From assembly GCF_002153375.1 (NCBI RefSeq), contig NZ_MTBQ01000007.1, positions 81,055-145,054 of the forward strand: 64,000 nt of DNA. The letters are read 5' to 3'. Under the pieces are notes generated by a model. That model worked only from the letters and a program-made list of their open reading frames with translations, made no database searches and had not been told where the DNA came from. Positions 53,487 through 62,909 of the stretch are shown here, one piece after another. Origin of the DNA: Oceanobacillus rekensis (GTDB taxonomy: Bacteria; Bacillota; Bacilli; Bacillales; Amphibacillaceae). Within the stretch, counting starts at the first letter, position 1, and every line of letters starts with the position of its first letter. The position numbers and the translations under genes were made by a program.

Positions 53487-54506
53487 ATGTCGGATGTATA
53501 TAAAAAAGCCGGTGTAGACGTGGAGAAGGGCTATGAGGCTGTTGAACGAATGAAAAAGCATATTGCAAAAACGACACGTCCAGAAGTGCTTGGCGGTATT
53601 GGCTCATTTGCAGGACTATTCGACCTTTCCGGCTTTAGCTATAAAGAGCCTGTAATGGTCTCCGGCACTGATGGTGTTGGTACAAAATTGAAGCTTGCCT
53701 TTGAATTAAACAAGCATGATTCTGTCGGAATCGATCTCGTCGCTATGTGTGCGAATGACATTGTTGCTCAAGGTGCCAGGCCCTTATTCTTTCTTGACTA
53801 CATTGCTTGTGGTAAAAATGACCCAGCAATGATTGAACAAATAGTTGCAGGAATTTCAGATGGTTGTGTTACTGCAGGTGCAGCACTTGTTGGTGGGGAA
53901 ACCGCAGAGATGCCTGGAATGTACGAAGAAAATGAATATGATCTCGCAGGCTTTGTGGTTGGCATTGCAGAAAAATCAAAACTCATTACTGGTGAAGCAA
54001 TCAAAGCCGGTGATGTTGTTATTGGCTTAAGCTCCAGTGGTATCCATTCAAATGGCTATTCACTCGTACGTAATGTCATTGAAGAGCTTGATTTAAATGA
54101 GACCTATAAAGGACTGTCAGCAAGCCTTGGAGAAACTGTCATGACGCCTACCAAAATATATGCTAAACCTGTAGCCGCTGTACTAAAAGAAATTACCGTA
54201 AAAGGAATTTCCCATATTACTGGTGGAGGATTTTATGAGAACTTTCCAAGAATGATACCACAAGGCTTAGGCGTGGAACTAGATAAGAGTGCTTGGAATG
54301 TTCCTGAGATTTTTACTTTCCTACAAGAAAAGGGAAGCATCCCAGAGAAAGATATGTACGGAGTCTTTAATATGGGGATTGGAATGGCACTTGTTGTTGA
54401 GGAAGCGGATGTTGACCGTACACTCTCCATCTTAAATGAAAATGGTGAGGTTGCGACTGCAATTGGGAGTGTTACAGCTACTGAAGGAGTGCATTTTTCC
54501 TCATGA
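53487..54506 (+). CDS. purM: Phosphoribosylformylglycinamidine cyclo-ligase (AIR synthetase)
   Basis: 339 residues. [21 protein letters not shown] motif is present as [20 protein letters not shown]; also [20 protein letters not shown] and [20 protein letters not shown]. It closes FGAM to AIR. ATG 53487 ([10 protein letters not shown]) after AAGAGGA is the start. The purN start overlaps its stop codon. Confidence 0.95.
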   Translation: MSDVYKKAGVDVEKGYEAVERMKKHIAKTTRPEVLGGIGSFAGLFDLSGFSYKEPVMVSGTDGVGTKLKLAFELNKHDSVGIDLVAMCANDIVAQGARPLFFLDYIACGKNDPAMIEQIVAGISDGCVTAGAALVGGETAEMPGMYEENEYDLAGFVVGIAEKSKLITGEAIKAGDVVIGLSSSGIHSNGYSLVRNVIEELDLNETYKGLSASLGETVMTPTKIYAKPVAAVLKEITVKGISHITGGGFYENFPRMIPQGLGVELDKSAWNVPEIFTFLQEKGSIPEKDMYGVFNMGIGMALVVEEADVDRTLSILNENGEVATAIGSVTATEGVHFSS

Positions 54507-55069
54507 GCAAGATAAAAGCAGCCGTATTTGCCTCTGGTACTGGAAGTAATTTTGAGGCAATGATGGAATCAGTTTATCTCGCCTGTGATATTGCACTGCT
54601 CGTATGTGATAAACCAGGTGCGATCGTGTTGGAAAAGGCTGAAAAGTACGGTGTCCCAACCTTCGTATTTGATGCTAAACAATTCCCAAGCAAGGCAGAT
54701 TATGAAAAGGTCATCCTAGAGAAACTCGAAAAAATGAAGATTTCATGGATTTTCCTTGCAGGATACATGCGAATCGCGGGACCAACATTACTGCGAGGAT
54801 ACGAAGGTAGAATCGTGAATATCCATCCATCGCTATTGCCAGCATTTCCTGGGATGGATGCAATTGGTCAGGCGTTTCAAGCAGGTGTGGAAGCAACTGG
54901 GGTTACTGTACACTATATTGATGAAGGAATCGATACAGGTCCAATCATCGCCCAAGAAACGGTAGCTATTCTCAAGGAAGACACAGAGGAATCATTGAAG
55001 AAGCGCATCCAGAAAGTAGAGCATGAATTATATCCAAAGGTAATTAATCAACTTCTAGAACAAAAGTGA
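54503..55069 (+). CDS. purN: Phosphoribosylglycinamide formyltransferase
   Basis: 188 residues. Phosphate-binding [13 protein letters not shown], the catalytic Asn and His in [14 protein letters not shown] and Asp in [13 protein letters not shown] are intact. It transfers formyl from 10-formyltetrahydrofolate to GAR. It is coupled to purM by an ATGA overlap. Confidence 0.95.
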   Translation: MSKIKAAVFASGTGSNFEAMMESVYLACDIALLVCDKPGAIVLEKAEKYGVPTFVFDAKQFPSKADYEKVILEKLEKMKISWIFLAGYMRIAGPTLLRGYEGRIVNIHPSLLPAFPGMDAIGQAFQAGVEATGVTVHYIDEGIDTGPIIAQETVAILKEDTEESLKKRIQKVEHELYPKVINQLLEQK

Positions 55070-55079
55070 GGGATAGGCA

Positions 55080-56612
55080 ATGAGTAAAAGAGCACTGATT
55101 AGTGTATCGGATAAAAGTAATATTGAGGAATTTGCCAAAGGTTTGGTTGAAGCGGGATACGAAATAATTTCAACTGGCGGCACATTACATACATTAGTAA
55201 ATGCTGGTATTGAAGCGAAAGCAGTGGATGAAATTACTGGTTTCCCAGAAATAATGGATGGACGTGTAAAAACATTGCATCCTCTCGTACATGGAGGATT
55301 GCTTGGGAAACGTTCCAACCCAGATCATATGAGGCAAATGGAAGAAAATAATATTTCACCAATTGATATGGTTGTTGTTAATTTGTATCCTTTCAAACAA
55401 ACATTGGAAAAAGATGGCGTTAAAAAGGAAGAAATTATTGAAAACATTGATATCGGTGGACCAACAATGTTACGTTCTGCAGCGAAAAACTTTGAAGATG
55501 TAGCAGTGATTGTAGACCCATCTGATTATGGTCGTGTCCTTCAGGCGATACAGGAAGACAAGCTAGAAAAGGTGCTCCTGCAACAGCTTGCAGCTAAAGT
55601 ATTCCGTCATACGGCGAATTATGATGCAATGATTGCCCAATATTTCATGGGAGAAACAAAAGAGGAATTTCCAGAGACGTACACCGTAACATATGAGAAA
55701 GTTCAGGACTTACGTTATGGAGAAAATCCACATCAGCATGCAGCATTTTATAAAAATCCAATTGATAGGATTAAGGGTCTTGCGACGGCGAAACAGTTGC
55801 ATGGTAAAGAACTTTCGTATAACAATATTCAGGATGCAAGTGCAGCATTGGAAATTTTAGCAGAATATAACGATCCTGCAGCTGTAGCTGTCAAACATAT
55901 GAATCCATGTGGTATTGGTGTGGCAGAAACAATTTCTGGGGCATTTACACGTGCATTTGATGCAGACCCAATTTCCATCTTTGGTGGCATCATAGCATGT
56001 AATCGAGAGATTGATGTTGCTACCGCAGAGAAATTAAGTGAAATTTTCCTTGAGATTGTTATTGCACCCGGATTTACCGAAGATGCATTGGAAATTTTAA
56101 CAAGGAAGAAGAATATTCGCTTACTTGAACTTGAATTGAAGAAAAGTGAAACTGTTACGAAGAAGCTTACAACCGTTAGTGGTGGCGTATTGATTCAAAA
56201 CAGTGACAATGGAATCGTTGGGATTGAAGATTTAACGGTCGCAACAAAACGCAAGCCAACAGATGACGAACTTGAAAATTTATTATTCGCCTGGAAAGCA
56301 GTTAAGCATGTAAAATCAAATGCAATATTGCTGGCAAAAGATAACCAGACAATTGGTGTTGGTGCTGGGCAAATGAATCGAATTGGTTCTGCCAATATTG
56401 CAATCGAGCAGGCAGGAGAGAAGGCAAAAGGTGCTGTCATGGCATCAGATGCATTTTTCCCAATGCCTGATACAGTGGAAGCAGCAGTAAAGGCTGGAAT
56501 TACTGCAATCATCCAACCGGGTGGATCCAAACGTGATGAAGATTCTGTTGCTGTTTGTGATGAGCATGGAATTACAATGGTATACACAGGTATGCGTCAT
56601 TTTAAACATTAA
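55080..56612 (+). CDS. purH: Bifunctional AICAR formyltransferase / IMP cyclohydrolase
   Basis: 510 residues. The N-terminal cyclohydrolase has ALISVSDKSNIEEFAKGL, ISTGGT and GFPEIMDGRVKTLHPLVHGG. The C-terminal formyltransferase has RYGENPHQHAAFY, the catalytic Lys-His in AVKHMNPCGIG, and FPMPDTVEAAVKAG. It catalyses the last two steps to IMP. It starts 10 bases after purN with GAGGGATAGG. Confidence 0.96.
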   Translation: MSKRALISVSDKSNIEEFAKGLVEAGYEIISTGGTLHTLVNAGIEAKAVDEITGFPEIMDGRVKTLHPLVHGGLLGKRSNPDHMRQMEENNISPIDMVVVNLYPFKQTLEKDGVKKEEIIENIDIGGPTMLRSAAKNFEDVAVIVDPSDYGRVLQAIQEDKLEKVLLQQLAAKVFRHTANYDAMIAQYFMGETKEEFPETYTVTYEKVQDLRYGENPHQHAAFYKNPIDRIKGLATAKQLHGKELSYNNIQDASAALEILAEYNDPAAVAVKHMNPCGIGVAETISGAFTRAFDADPISIFGGIIACNREIDVATAEKLSEIFLEIVIAPGFTEDALEILTRKKNIRLLELELKKSETVTKKLTTVSGGVLIQNSDNGIVGIEDLTVATKRKPTDDELENLLFAWKAVKHVKSNAILLAKDNQTIGVGAGQMNRIGSANIAIEQAGEKAKGAVMASDAFFPMPDTVEAAVKAGITAIIQPGGSKRDEDSVAVCDEHGITMVYTGMRHFKH

Positions 56613-56623
56613 AAAATAATCCT

Positions 56624-56653
56624 CAGGAGGCCTTTGTTTTAACTGGCCTCCTG
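56624..56653 (+). other. Intercistronic hairpin between purH and purD
   Basis: CAGGAGGCC (56624-56632) and GGCCTCCTG (56645-56653) form a perfect 9-bp stem with no T-run. It may be an mRNA processing or stability element rather than a terminator. Confidence 0.65.
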
Positions 56654-56679
56654 GTGTTTCAATAGGGGGGCATTAAATC

Positions 56680-57927
56680 GTGAATGTACTTGTAGTAGGA
56701 CGAGGCGGACGTGAACATAGTCTTGTAAAGAAACTTGCCGAAAGTAATCAACTAACAAATCTGTACGCTGCACCAGGAAATGGCGGTATGCAGGAAGAAG
56801 CAGTTTGTATTGACATTGATGAAATGGATATCGAAGGACTTGTAGCATATGCAAAAGAAGCATCCATCGATTTGACGGTTGTTGGTCCGGAAACTCCCTT
56901 AAATGCGGGGATTACCAATCGGTTTCATGAGGAAGGTCTGGCAGTATTTGCACCAACAAAGGAAGCAGCCCTTCTGGAAGGAAGTAAAAGCTATGCCAAG
57001 GAATTTATGAAAAAATATGATGTGCCAACAGCAGACTATGCGGTCTTTACGAATGCAGAGGAAGCAAAGGCATATATCGAAGAAAAAGGAGCACCAATCG
57101 TCGTTAAAGCGGATGGTCTCGCTGCGGGTAAAGGTGTTATTGTAGCTATGACGAAAGAAGAGGCCCTTCAGGCTGTTGACGATATGCTCGTTTCCAAGGC
57201 ATTTTTAAATGCGGGTGCAACAGTCGTTATTGAAGAGTTTTTGGCAGGAAAAGAGTTCTCCTTGATGGCATTTGTCCACGAAAATCAAGTGTTTCCTATG
57301 GTCACAGCAAGAGATCATAAACGAGCATTCGATAACGACCAAGGTCCAAACACAGGTGGTATGGGTGCATTTGCCCCTGTTCCTGATGTAACAAGGGAAC
57401 ATCTTGACTTTTCCATGGAGCAAATTTTACAAAAAACTGCTGATGGAATGATATCAGAAGATCGTCCGTTTACAGGAATTTTATATGCAGGGCTAATCAT
57501 GACGAATGCAGGACCGAAAGTAATTGAATTCAACACTCGTTTTGGTGATCCAGAAACACAGGTTGTCTTGCCATTATTGAAAAACGATCTCATCCAAGTA
57601 TTTACAGACGTACTCAATGGGAAAGACCCTGAACTCGTGTGGGAGGACCAATCATGTGTTGGATTGGTACTTGCTTCTGAAGGGTATCCTGGCTCATATG
57701 AGAAAGGTGTTGCTATTCCTCAATTTAACGAGTCTGCAAGCACATTTATTGTTCATGCTGGTACAAAACAAGCAGAAGATGCCCTTGTTTCTGATGGCGG
57801 TCGTGTCCTCTTAGTTGGTTCTAAAGGTCCTTCACTTGATGCATGCGCAAATGATGTTTACGGATTGCTCGAAAAGGCAAATGTTAGTGGCGATTTCTTC
57901 TATAGAAAAGACATTGGAAAACAGTAA
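56680..57927 (+). CDS. purD: Phosphoribosylamine-glycine ligase
   Basis: 415 residues, ATP-grasp. The N-terminal motif is VLVVGRGGREHSLVKKL; others are APTKEAALLEGSKSYAKEFM, PIVVKADGLAAGKGVIVA and IEFNTRFGDPETQVVLPLL. It forms GAR from phosphoribosylamine, glycine and ATP. It starts at GTG 56680 with AGGGGGGC upstream. Last gene of the operon, followed by a strong terminator. Confidence 0.95.
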   Translation: MNVLVVGRGGREHSLVKKLAESNQLTNLYAAPGNGGMQEEAVCIDIDEMDIEGLVAYAKEASIDLTVVGPETPLNAGITNRFHEEGLAVFAPTKEAALLEGSKSYAKEFMKKYDVPTADYAVFTNAEEAKAYIEEKGAPIVVKADGLAAGKGVIVAMTKEEALQAVDDMLVSKAFLNAGATVVIEEFLAGKEFSLMAFVHENQVFPMVTARDHKRAFDNDQGPNTGGMGAFAPVPDVTREHLDFSMEQILQKTADGMISEDRPFTGILYAGLIMTNAGPKVIEFNTRFGDPETQVVLPLLKNDLIQVFTDVLNGKDPELVWEDQSCVGLVLASEGYPGSYEKGVAIPQFNESASTFIVHAGTKQAEDALVSDGGRVLLVGSKGPSLDACANDVYGLLEKANVSGDFFYRKDIGKQ

Positions 57928-57934
57928 AATTATA

Positions 57935-57974
57935 ACGAACCATCTGCATTAATTGTGGATGGTTCGTTTTTTTT
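57935..57974 (+). terminator. Terminator of the pur operon
   Basis: ACGAACCATC (57935-57944) / GATGGTTCGT (57958-57967) then a run of T. Confidence 0.92.
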
Positions 57975-58094
57975 GGTGGCTCTTTTCGTCAAATTTGAGA
58001 CTGAGGTTACTAATCCTAGAGAAAAGAAATGTTGCTTTAATCATTACAGAGTTGATATAAAATGCGACATAACTGCTAGCTGATATCCAAAGAC

Positions 58095-58395
58095 GTGTAC
58101 TATGCTACCGTCCGGGATCGCTCTGGGCGGATGCGCACCTTAGGGCACGGCCTCAGCCTCCTCGAGAAACCCACTCTGCGAGGTCTTCGGACACGTGCTT
58201 TTCCCGCAGGAGTCACCGCCCGCCGCTCACCCGGACTGGTGAAGCTGTGTCTTGCTAGCTTGGCTAGCTCTGGGAAATACACGGAGACCCCTATGGGAAG
58301 AGAGGCATAGGTGAGACCCTGAAATGCGTCAGCATGAAGGGGCTCACCAGCCGCCCATGGAAAGCGAAGTGTATTTTCCCAGAGCGGTCGCCGAA
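58095..58395. repeat. GC-rich interspersed stem-loop element, about 300 bp
   Basis: A block visibly richer in G+C than all its surroundings. GCTCTGGGAAATACAC (58267-58282) is complementary to GTGTATTTTCCCAGAGC (58369-58385) apart from one extra T. Inside, GGTGAGACCC pairs with GGGGCTCACC. Further dyads are GCTAGCTTGGCTAGC and CGTCCGGGATCGCTCTGGGCGG. It looks like a non-coding mobile-type repeat of bacilli. Apparent ORFs within it have no ribosome binding sites. Confidence 0.72.
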
Positions 58396-58680
58396 GTTTA
58401 TCTTACGAGTTTTATAGACTTTGTCGCAATAGCAACAAGTGATTTCGATATGACGAGTTAACTGCAGTCCCAATCTTCTGGAAAACACCTCTATTCGCTC
58501 TATAAAAAGGAAAAACACAGAATATCCATATAAATTCGCGGAATCAACGTTACACCTCCTAGTTTATTTCCTCTTTGCATGTTCTTAATAAGTTTTTCCT
58601 TATATTAACAAAAACTTCACTTAATTAAAGTGTAAAATGTGTTAAAATAAAGAAAATAGCTTATTGGAGAGTTGACAGAT
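58396..58680. other. Intergenic stretch upstream of yerA
   Basis: No gene seen. AATTCGCGGAATC near 58533 recurs in the yerC-pcrB spacer (AATTCGCGGAATAA at about 62021, AATTCGCGGATAA at about 62040), so it is a short dispersed sequence. AT-rich promoter-like DNA (GTGTTAAAATAA) precedes yerA. Confidence 0.4.
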
Positions 58681-60438
58681 ATGATGACAAATGGATTTAA
58701 CTGGCGTAACCGTGAACTCAGACAACATGTAAAGGTAGTCGACGGCATAGAGGCACCTACACTCATACTTACAAATGCAACTTATTTAAATGTATATACG
58801 AAGCAATGGATCAAAGCGAATATATGGATTTTTAACGAACGAATTGTCTATGTTGGGGATAAATTACCAAAACTTATGGAAAATGTTGAAATGGTTGATT
58901 GTAGTGAAAAGTATGTAGTTCCAGGTTATATCGAGCCGCATTCACACCCATTCCAGCTTTCAAATCCGGAAGAGATTGCATTACATGCTGCAAAGACAGG
59001 TACAACAACAATAATCAATGACAATCTGATATGGAATTTTTTGTTGGACAAAAAGAAAGCGTTTTCTATTCTGGATGAGTTCACTAAACTACCGGTTTCC
59101 ATGTATTGGTGGGCACGTTTTGATTCACAGACGGCATTACAGGATGAAGAACAATACTTTAATACGACAGATGTCCTTTCATGGCTTTCCCATCCGAATG
59201 TTGTGCAAGGTGGAGAGTTGACAGACTGGCCGGGCTTGCTTGCTGGGGATGACCGGTTACTGTACTGGATTCAGGAAGCGAAACGACTTGGAAAACCGGT
59301 GGAAGGACATCTTCCGGGAGCTTCACTGAAAACATTGACAAAGATGAAACTGCTCGGTGTCAGCGCAGATCATGAATCGATGACAGGTGAGGAAGTAATC
59401 GATCGCCTGCAAATGGGCTACAATGTTGGCTTGCGTTATTCATCCATCAGACCAGACTTACCGAAACTGATAGAAGAAATTTTAGAGGCTGGTCTGGAAT
59501 CCTTTGATAATTTGACAATGACAATGGATGGCGCACCACCAGAGTTTATGCAGGATGGAATTATAAATGTCTGTCTCGAAATAGCAATTAGCAGGGGGAT
59601 TCCACTGGCAGACGCATACAGGATGGCAAGCTATAATGCTGCAAGACATTTCCACATGGATGAACAGATTGGTAGTATTGCGCCAGGAAGAATAGCCCAC
59701 ATTAATATTTTAAAAGAAAAGTCTAATCCACATCCAGAAAGTGTATTGGCAAAAGGTCAATGGATTGTGAAAAATTCAAAAGACCAAAACTATAAATCTA
59801 GCATCGATTGGAAACAATTTGATATCGGACCAATGACATTCGATTGGCAACTTGATGAAGGAGATTTGCAATTCTCTGCACCTGTAGGGATGGAAATGGT
59901 CAATAATGTTATTATTAAGCCATATACAATCGATACGGATATTTCGGTCGAAGAATTGTCAGCAGTGAAAGGGGATCAGTTTTTACTTTTGTTAGATAAA
60001 TTTGGGAACTGGCGGGTGAATACTGCTATTCGGGGCTTTGCACCAAGGCTAGGGGCGTTGGCAAGTACATACTCTGCTTCTGGTGATCTTATTTTTATTG
60101 GTAAAAGTAAAAGTGATATCCTGCTTTCCTGGGACCGATTGAAGGAAATTGGTGGAGGAATTGTACTAGTGAATGAAGGTGAAGTGTTGCTGGAAATTCC
60201 ACTGGATTTAGGTGGAAGTATGTCGAGACTTTCTATGGAAACGATTATATCGAAAGAGAGAAAGTTAAAAGAACATCTAAAAGGATTCGGGTATGCTTTT
60301 GGTGATCCCGTCTCTAATTTGTTATTCTTATCGGCAATACATCTACCATATTTCCGTGTTACCCAGCAAGGATTAATGGATGTCAAAAATAGGGAAATCC
60401 TTTTCCCGGCAACAATGAGGCAGCGTATTAGATTATAG
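58681..60438 (+). CDS. yerA: YerA-type adenine deaminase family amidohydrolase
   Basis: 585 residues, metal-dependent amidohydrolase. The metal-binding motif is YIEPHSHPFQLSNPE; GTTTIINDNLIWNF, VEGHLPGASLKTL, VSADHESMTGEEV and MTMDGAPPEFMQDG (with catalytic Asp) follow the adenine deaminase (AdeC) pattern. The C-terminal adenine-deaminase domain has ETIISKERKLKEHLKGFGYA and FLSAIHLPYFRVT. It probably deaminates adenine to hypoxanthine for salvage, but the exact purine substrate of YerA is not known to me. Same place as in B. subtilis, after purD. ATG 58681 is chosen; TTG 58672 is too close to the GGAGAG site. Confidence 0.85.
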   Translation: MMTNGFNWRNRELRQHVKVVDGIEAPTLILTNATYLNVYTKQWIKANIWIFNERIVYVGDKLPKLMENVEMVDCSEKYVVPGYIEPHSHPFQLSNPEEIALHAAKTGTTTIINDNLIWNFLLDKKKAFSILDEFTKLPVSMYWWARFDSQTALQDEEQYFNTTDVLSWLSHPNVVQGGELTDWPGLLAGDDRLLYWIQEAKRLGKPVEGHLPGASLKTLTKMKLLGVSADHESMTGEEVIDRLQMGYNVGLRYSSIRPDLPKLIEEILEAGLESFDNLTMTMDGAPPEFMQDGIINVCLEIAISRGIPLADAYRMASYNAARHFHMDEQIGSIAPGRIAHINILKEKSNPHPESVLAKGQWIVKNSKDQNYKSSIDWKQFDIGPMTFDWQLDEGDLQFSAPVGMEMVNNVIIKPYTIDTDISVEELSAVKGDQFLLLLDKFGNWRVNTAIRGFAPRLGALASTYSASGDLIFIGKSKSDILLSWDRLKEIGGGIVLVNEGEVLLEIPLDLGGSMSRLSMETIISKERKLKEHLKGFGYAFGDPVSNLLFLSAIHLPYFRVTQQGLMDVKNREILFPATMRQRIRL

Positions 60439-60466
60439 CTAAAAGAAAGATATTCAAATCTTCTTG

Positions 60467-60550
60467 GCAGATGGGAAAGTATAAAACTTTCCTATCTGCA
60501 TAAGTGCAACTAAGCATTCGCTCAGGAGGCATGTCGAACGCCAAGTTTTC
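60467..60550. repeat. Hairpin and degenerate palindromic repeat after yerA
   Basis: GCAGATGGGAAAGT (60467-60480) pairs with ACTTTCCTATCTGC (60486-60499), a probable terminator-like hairpin without a T-run. It is followed by AACTAAGCATTCGCT ... CGAACGCCAAGTTTTCT (60509-60550), related to the palindrome between purL and purF. Confidence 0.6.
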
Positions 60551-60588
60551 TAATAAACAAACTAAATTAGAGAAAGCGTGTTTAGGGA

Positions 60589-61602
60589 ATGAGAAAGTTT
60601 TTTTTCATGTTGATGGTAGTTTTCATTATTTTTATTGCTGGGTGTTCGAAGGAAGAGCTTCCAGCAAATGATGATGGAACAAAGGAAAGTCAGACTATTT
60701 TTCCGCTGACAGGTATTGAAACAAATGAAGTCGTTGATAATCGTATTATCAGTGTCATGGTAAATAATCATCAAAACGCAAGACCCCAATCTGGATTATC
60801 AGAAGCAGATATTATTTTTGAGATTCTTGCAGAAGGTTCGATTACCCGATTGCTTGCGTTCTATCAAAGTGAGATGCCAAATGTCGTTGGGCCTGTAAGG
60901 AGTGCAAGAGAATATTACTTTGAACTTGCAAAAGGGTATGATTCACTGTATGTATATCATGGAGCTGCCGGTTTTGTTAACGATATGATTAAAGGTCGTG
61001 GGATTAACTATTTAGATGGCGCAATCCATGATAATGATGGTAATCTATTTAAACGGGAATCTTTCCGCAAAGCACCACATAATTCCTACTTGCAAATGAA
61101 TGCTGTCAATGAAGTAGCGAATAGCAAAGGTTATGAGACTAAAGCTTCCTATGAGCCTTTCAAATTTTTGACAGATGAAGAAGTAGATGATTTATCAGGT
61201 GAAACTGCAAATCATGTTAAAATTGTATATAGTAATAACCCGTCACGGATTGTAGAGTATTCCTATGATGATGCAAATGGTAACTACTACAGATCAAGTG
61301 ATGGAGAACCGACGATAGAGTTAAATTCAGAAGACCCCATTCTATTGGACAATGTCTTTATTGTAGAAACGTATCATGAAGTAATGGATGATGCTGGAAG
61401 AAGAGCAGTAGATATGGAATCAGGTGGCGATGCTTATTTAATCCAAAAAGGACAGGTGCAGGAGGTCACGTGGGAAAATAGGAATGGACGAATTGTTCCT
61501 GTTAAGGATGGTCAACTCATTGGGTTTGTACCTGGGAAAACATGGATTAATGTAGTGCCGACAAATCCTGGTATACAGCAATCTGTAACTTTTTCAAATT
61601 AG
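60589..61602 (+). CDS. yerB: DUF3048 lipoprotein (YerB)
   Basis: 337 residues. The lipoprotein signal has lipobox IAGC (Cys19). The DUF3048 core contains PQSGLSEADIIFEILAEGSI, TRLLAFYQSEMPNVVGPVRS and AREYYFELAKGYD, and the C-terminal domain has GKTWINVVPTNP. Extracytoplasmic, membrane-anchored; function is unknown in the family, though B. subtilis YerB is commonly placed with cell-envelope functions. It is followed by yerC after 23 bases. Confidence 0.9.
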   Translation: MRKFFFMLMVVFIIFIAGCSKEELPANDDGTKESQTIFPLTGIETNEVVDNRIISVMVNNHQNARPQSGLSEADIIFEILAEGSITRLLAFYQSEMPNVVGPVRSAREYYFELAKGYDSLYVYHGAAGFVNDMIKGRGINYLDGAIHDNDGNLFKRESFRKAPHNSYLQMNAVNEVANSKGYETKASYEPFKFLTDEEVDDLSGETANHVKIVYSNNPSRIVEYSYDDANGNYYRSSDGEPTIELNSEDPILLDNVFIVETYHEVMDDAGRRAVDMESGGDAYLIQKGQVQEVTWENRNGRIVPVKDGQLIGFVPGKTWINVVPTNPGIQQSVTFSN

Positions 61603-61625
61603 TATAACGATCAGGAGGATTTTCT

Positions 61626-61937
61626 GTGCAAATTGATAAATTACGTGGAGAGCAGTTGGACCAACTATTTGATGCGATTCTATCATTAAAAGACCGGGAA
61701 GAATGCTACCGATTTTTTGATGATATCGCAACGATGTCAGAAATTCAGTCAATTTCACAACGCTTACAGGTTGCTAAAATGCTGACAGCTGGTAACACCT
61801 ACAGTGCAATTGAACAAGTGACAAAGGCGTCCACTGCCACCATTTCTCGTGTTCGTCGCTGTATTAATTATGGAAGTGACGGATATCAGATGGTATTGGA
61901 ACGGATGTTGGAAGACGAAGATAAGGGAACAAAATAA
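61626..61937 (+). CDS. yerC: TrpR-like regulator YerC/YecD
   Basis: 103 residues, a small all-helical DNA-binding protein of the YerC/YecD (TrpR superfamily) group. The core is SLKDREECYRFFDDIATMSE, ISQRLQVAKMLTAGNTYSAI and the HTH KASTATISRVRRCINYGSDG. The start is GTG 61626 with CAGGAGG upstream. Target genes are unknown; its conserved place next to yerB and pcrB is as in B. subtilis. Confidence 0.9.
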   Translation: MQIDKLRGEQLDQLFDAILSLKDREECYRFFDDIATMSEIQSISQRLQVAKMLTAGNTYSAIEQVTKASTATISRVRRCINYGSDGYQMVLERMLEDEDKGTK

Positions 61938-61943
61938 CAATTT

Positions 61944-61973
61944 ACCGCTACCTTTTTTGGTGGCGTTTTTTTT
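61944..61973 (+). terminator. Terminator of yerB-yerC
   Basis: CCGCTACC (61945-61952), T loop, GGTGGCG, then TTTTTTTT. Confidence 0.87.
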
Positions 61974-62209
61974 GTATTCCTCTTGGTCCGGTATGAGAAC
62001 GAACAAATTTACCAGAACTGAATTCGCGGAATAAGTGAAAAATTCGCGGATAACGATGCATCGCCCCCCTCTCACCCGCTGGACCCGAATCTTCATCCAT
62101 TTCAGGGTCGACTCATACATATTCTAAAAAGATTAACCATATCCCTAAATTCCGCCTAATATTTTTGCTATAATAGACTAATGAATTCTGTTGATGGAGG
62201 ATACTACTA

Positions 62210-62893
62210 TTGAAAAAGATAAATGAATGGAAACATATATTTAAGCTTGACCCTGCAAAGGAAATATCGGATGAAGATTTGGATTTAATCTGTGAATCAG
62301 GAACAGATGCTGTTATTGTAGGTGGGACGGATAATGTGACCTTGGACGGTGTGCTTGATTTATTATCGCGAATTCGCCGCAGTCATACGGTTCCATGTAT
62401 ATTGGAAATATCAGATGAAGAAGCGCTAACTCCAGGATTTGATTTTTATTTTATACCGCTCGTGCTGAATTCCAAAGAAAAGAAATACATGATGGATCTT
62501 CAACATAAGGCAATTAAAGAATATATCGATATGATGGAATATAGTGAGATTTTTTTTGAAGGATATTGTATCTTAAATGAAGATGCTAAGGCTTTTAAGC
62601 ATTCGAATAGTTATTTGCCTGATGCGAACGATGTAAAAGCATATGCATATATGGCGGAGCATGTTTTTCACCTGCCAATTTTTTATGTGGAATACAGTGG
62701 TACATACGGTGATCCACAGCTGGTAAGCGAAGTGAAGGAAGAGCTGGATAATACGCTCCTGTTCTATGGCGGTGGGATAGAAAATAGTGTGCAGGCTAAG
62801 GAAATGAAAGAGCATGCAGATGTTATTATTGTTGGAAACAGTATTTATACAGATCTAAAAAATGCTTTAAAAACGGTAAAAGCAGTAAATTGA
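62210..62893 (+). CDS. pcrB: Heptaprenylglyceryl phosphate synthase
   Basis: 227 residues, TIM-barrel prenyltransferase. Active-site motifs are [46 protein letters not shown] and [15 protein letters not shown]. It joins heptaprenyl diphosphate to sn-glycerol 1-phosphate. The start is TTG 62210 after TGGAGGA. It is followed 16 bases later by pcrA. Confidence 0.94.
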   Translation: MKKINEWKHIFKLDPAKEISDEDLDLICESGTDAVIVGGTDNVTLDGVLDLLSRIRRSHTVPCILEISDEEALTPGFDFYFIPLVLNSKEKKYMMDLQHKAIKEYIDMMEYSEIFFEGYCILNEDAKAFKHSNSYLPDANDVKAYAYMAEHVFHLPIFYVEYSGTYGDPQLVSEVKEELDNTLLFYGGGIENSVQAKEMKEHADVIIVGNSIYTDLKNALKTVKAVN

Positions 62894-62909
62894 TTCAGAG
62901 GACGGTGTA

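Noticed and set aside
58095-58310. 71-codon ORF in the GC-rich element
   Set aside because: There is no ribosome binding site, composition is Arg-rich as expected from GC-rich structured DNA, and the opposite strand is equally open.
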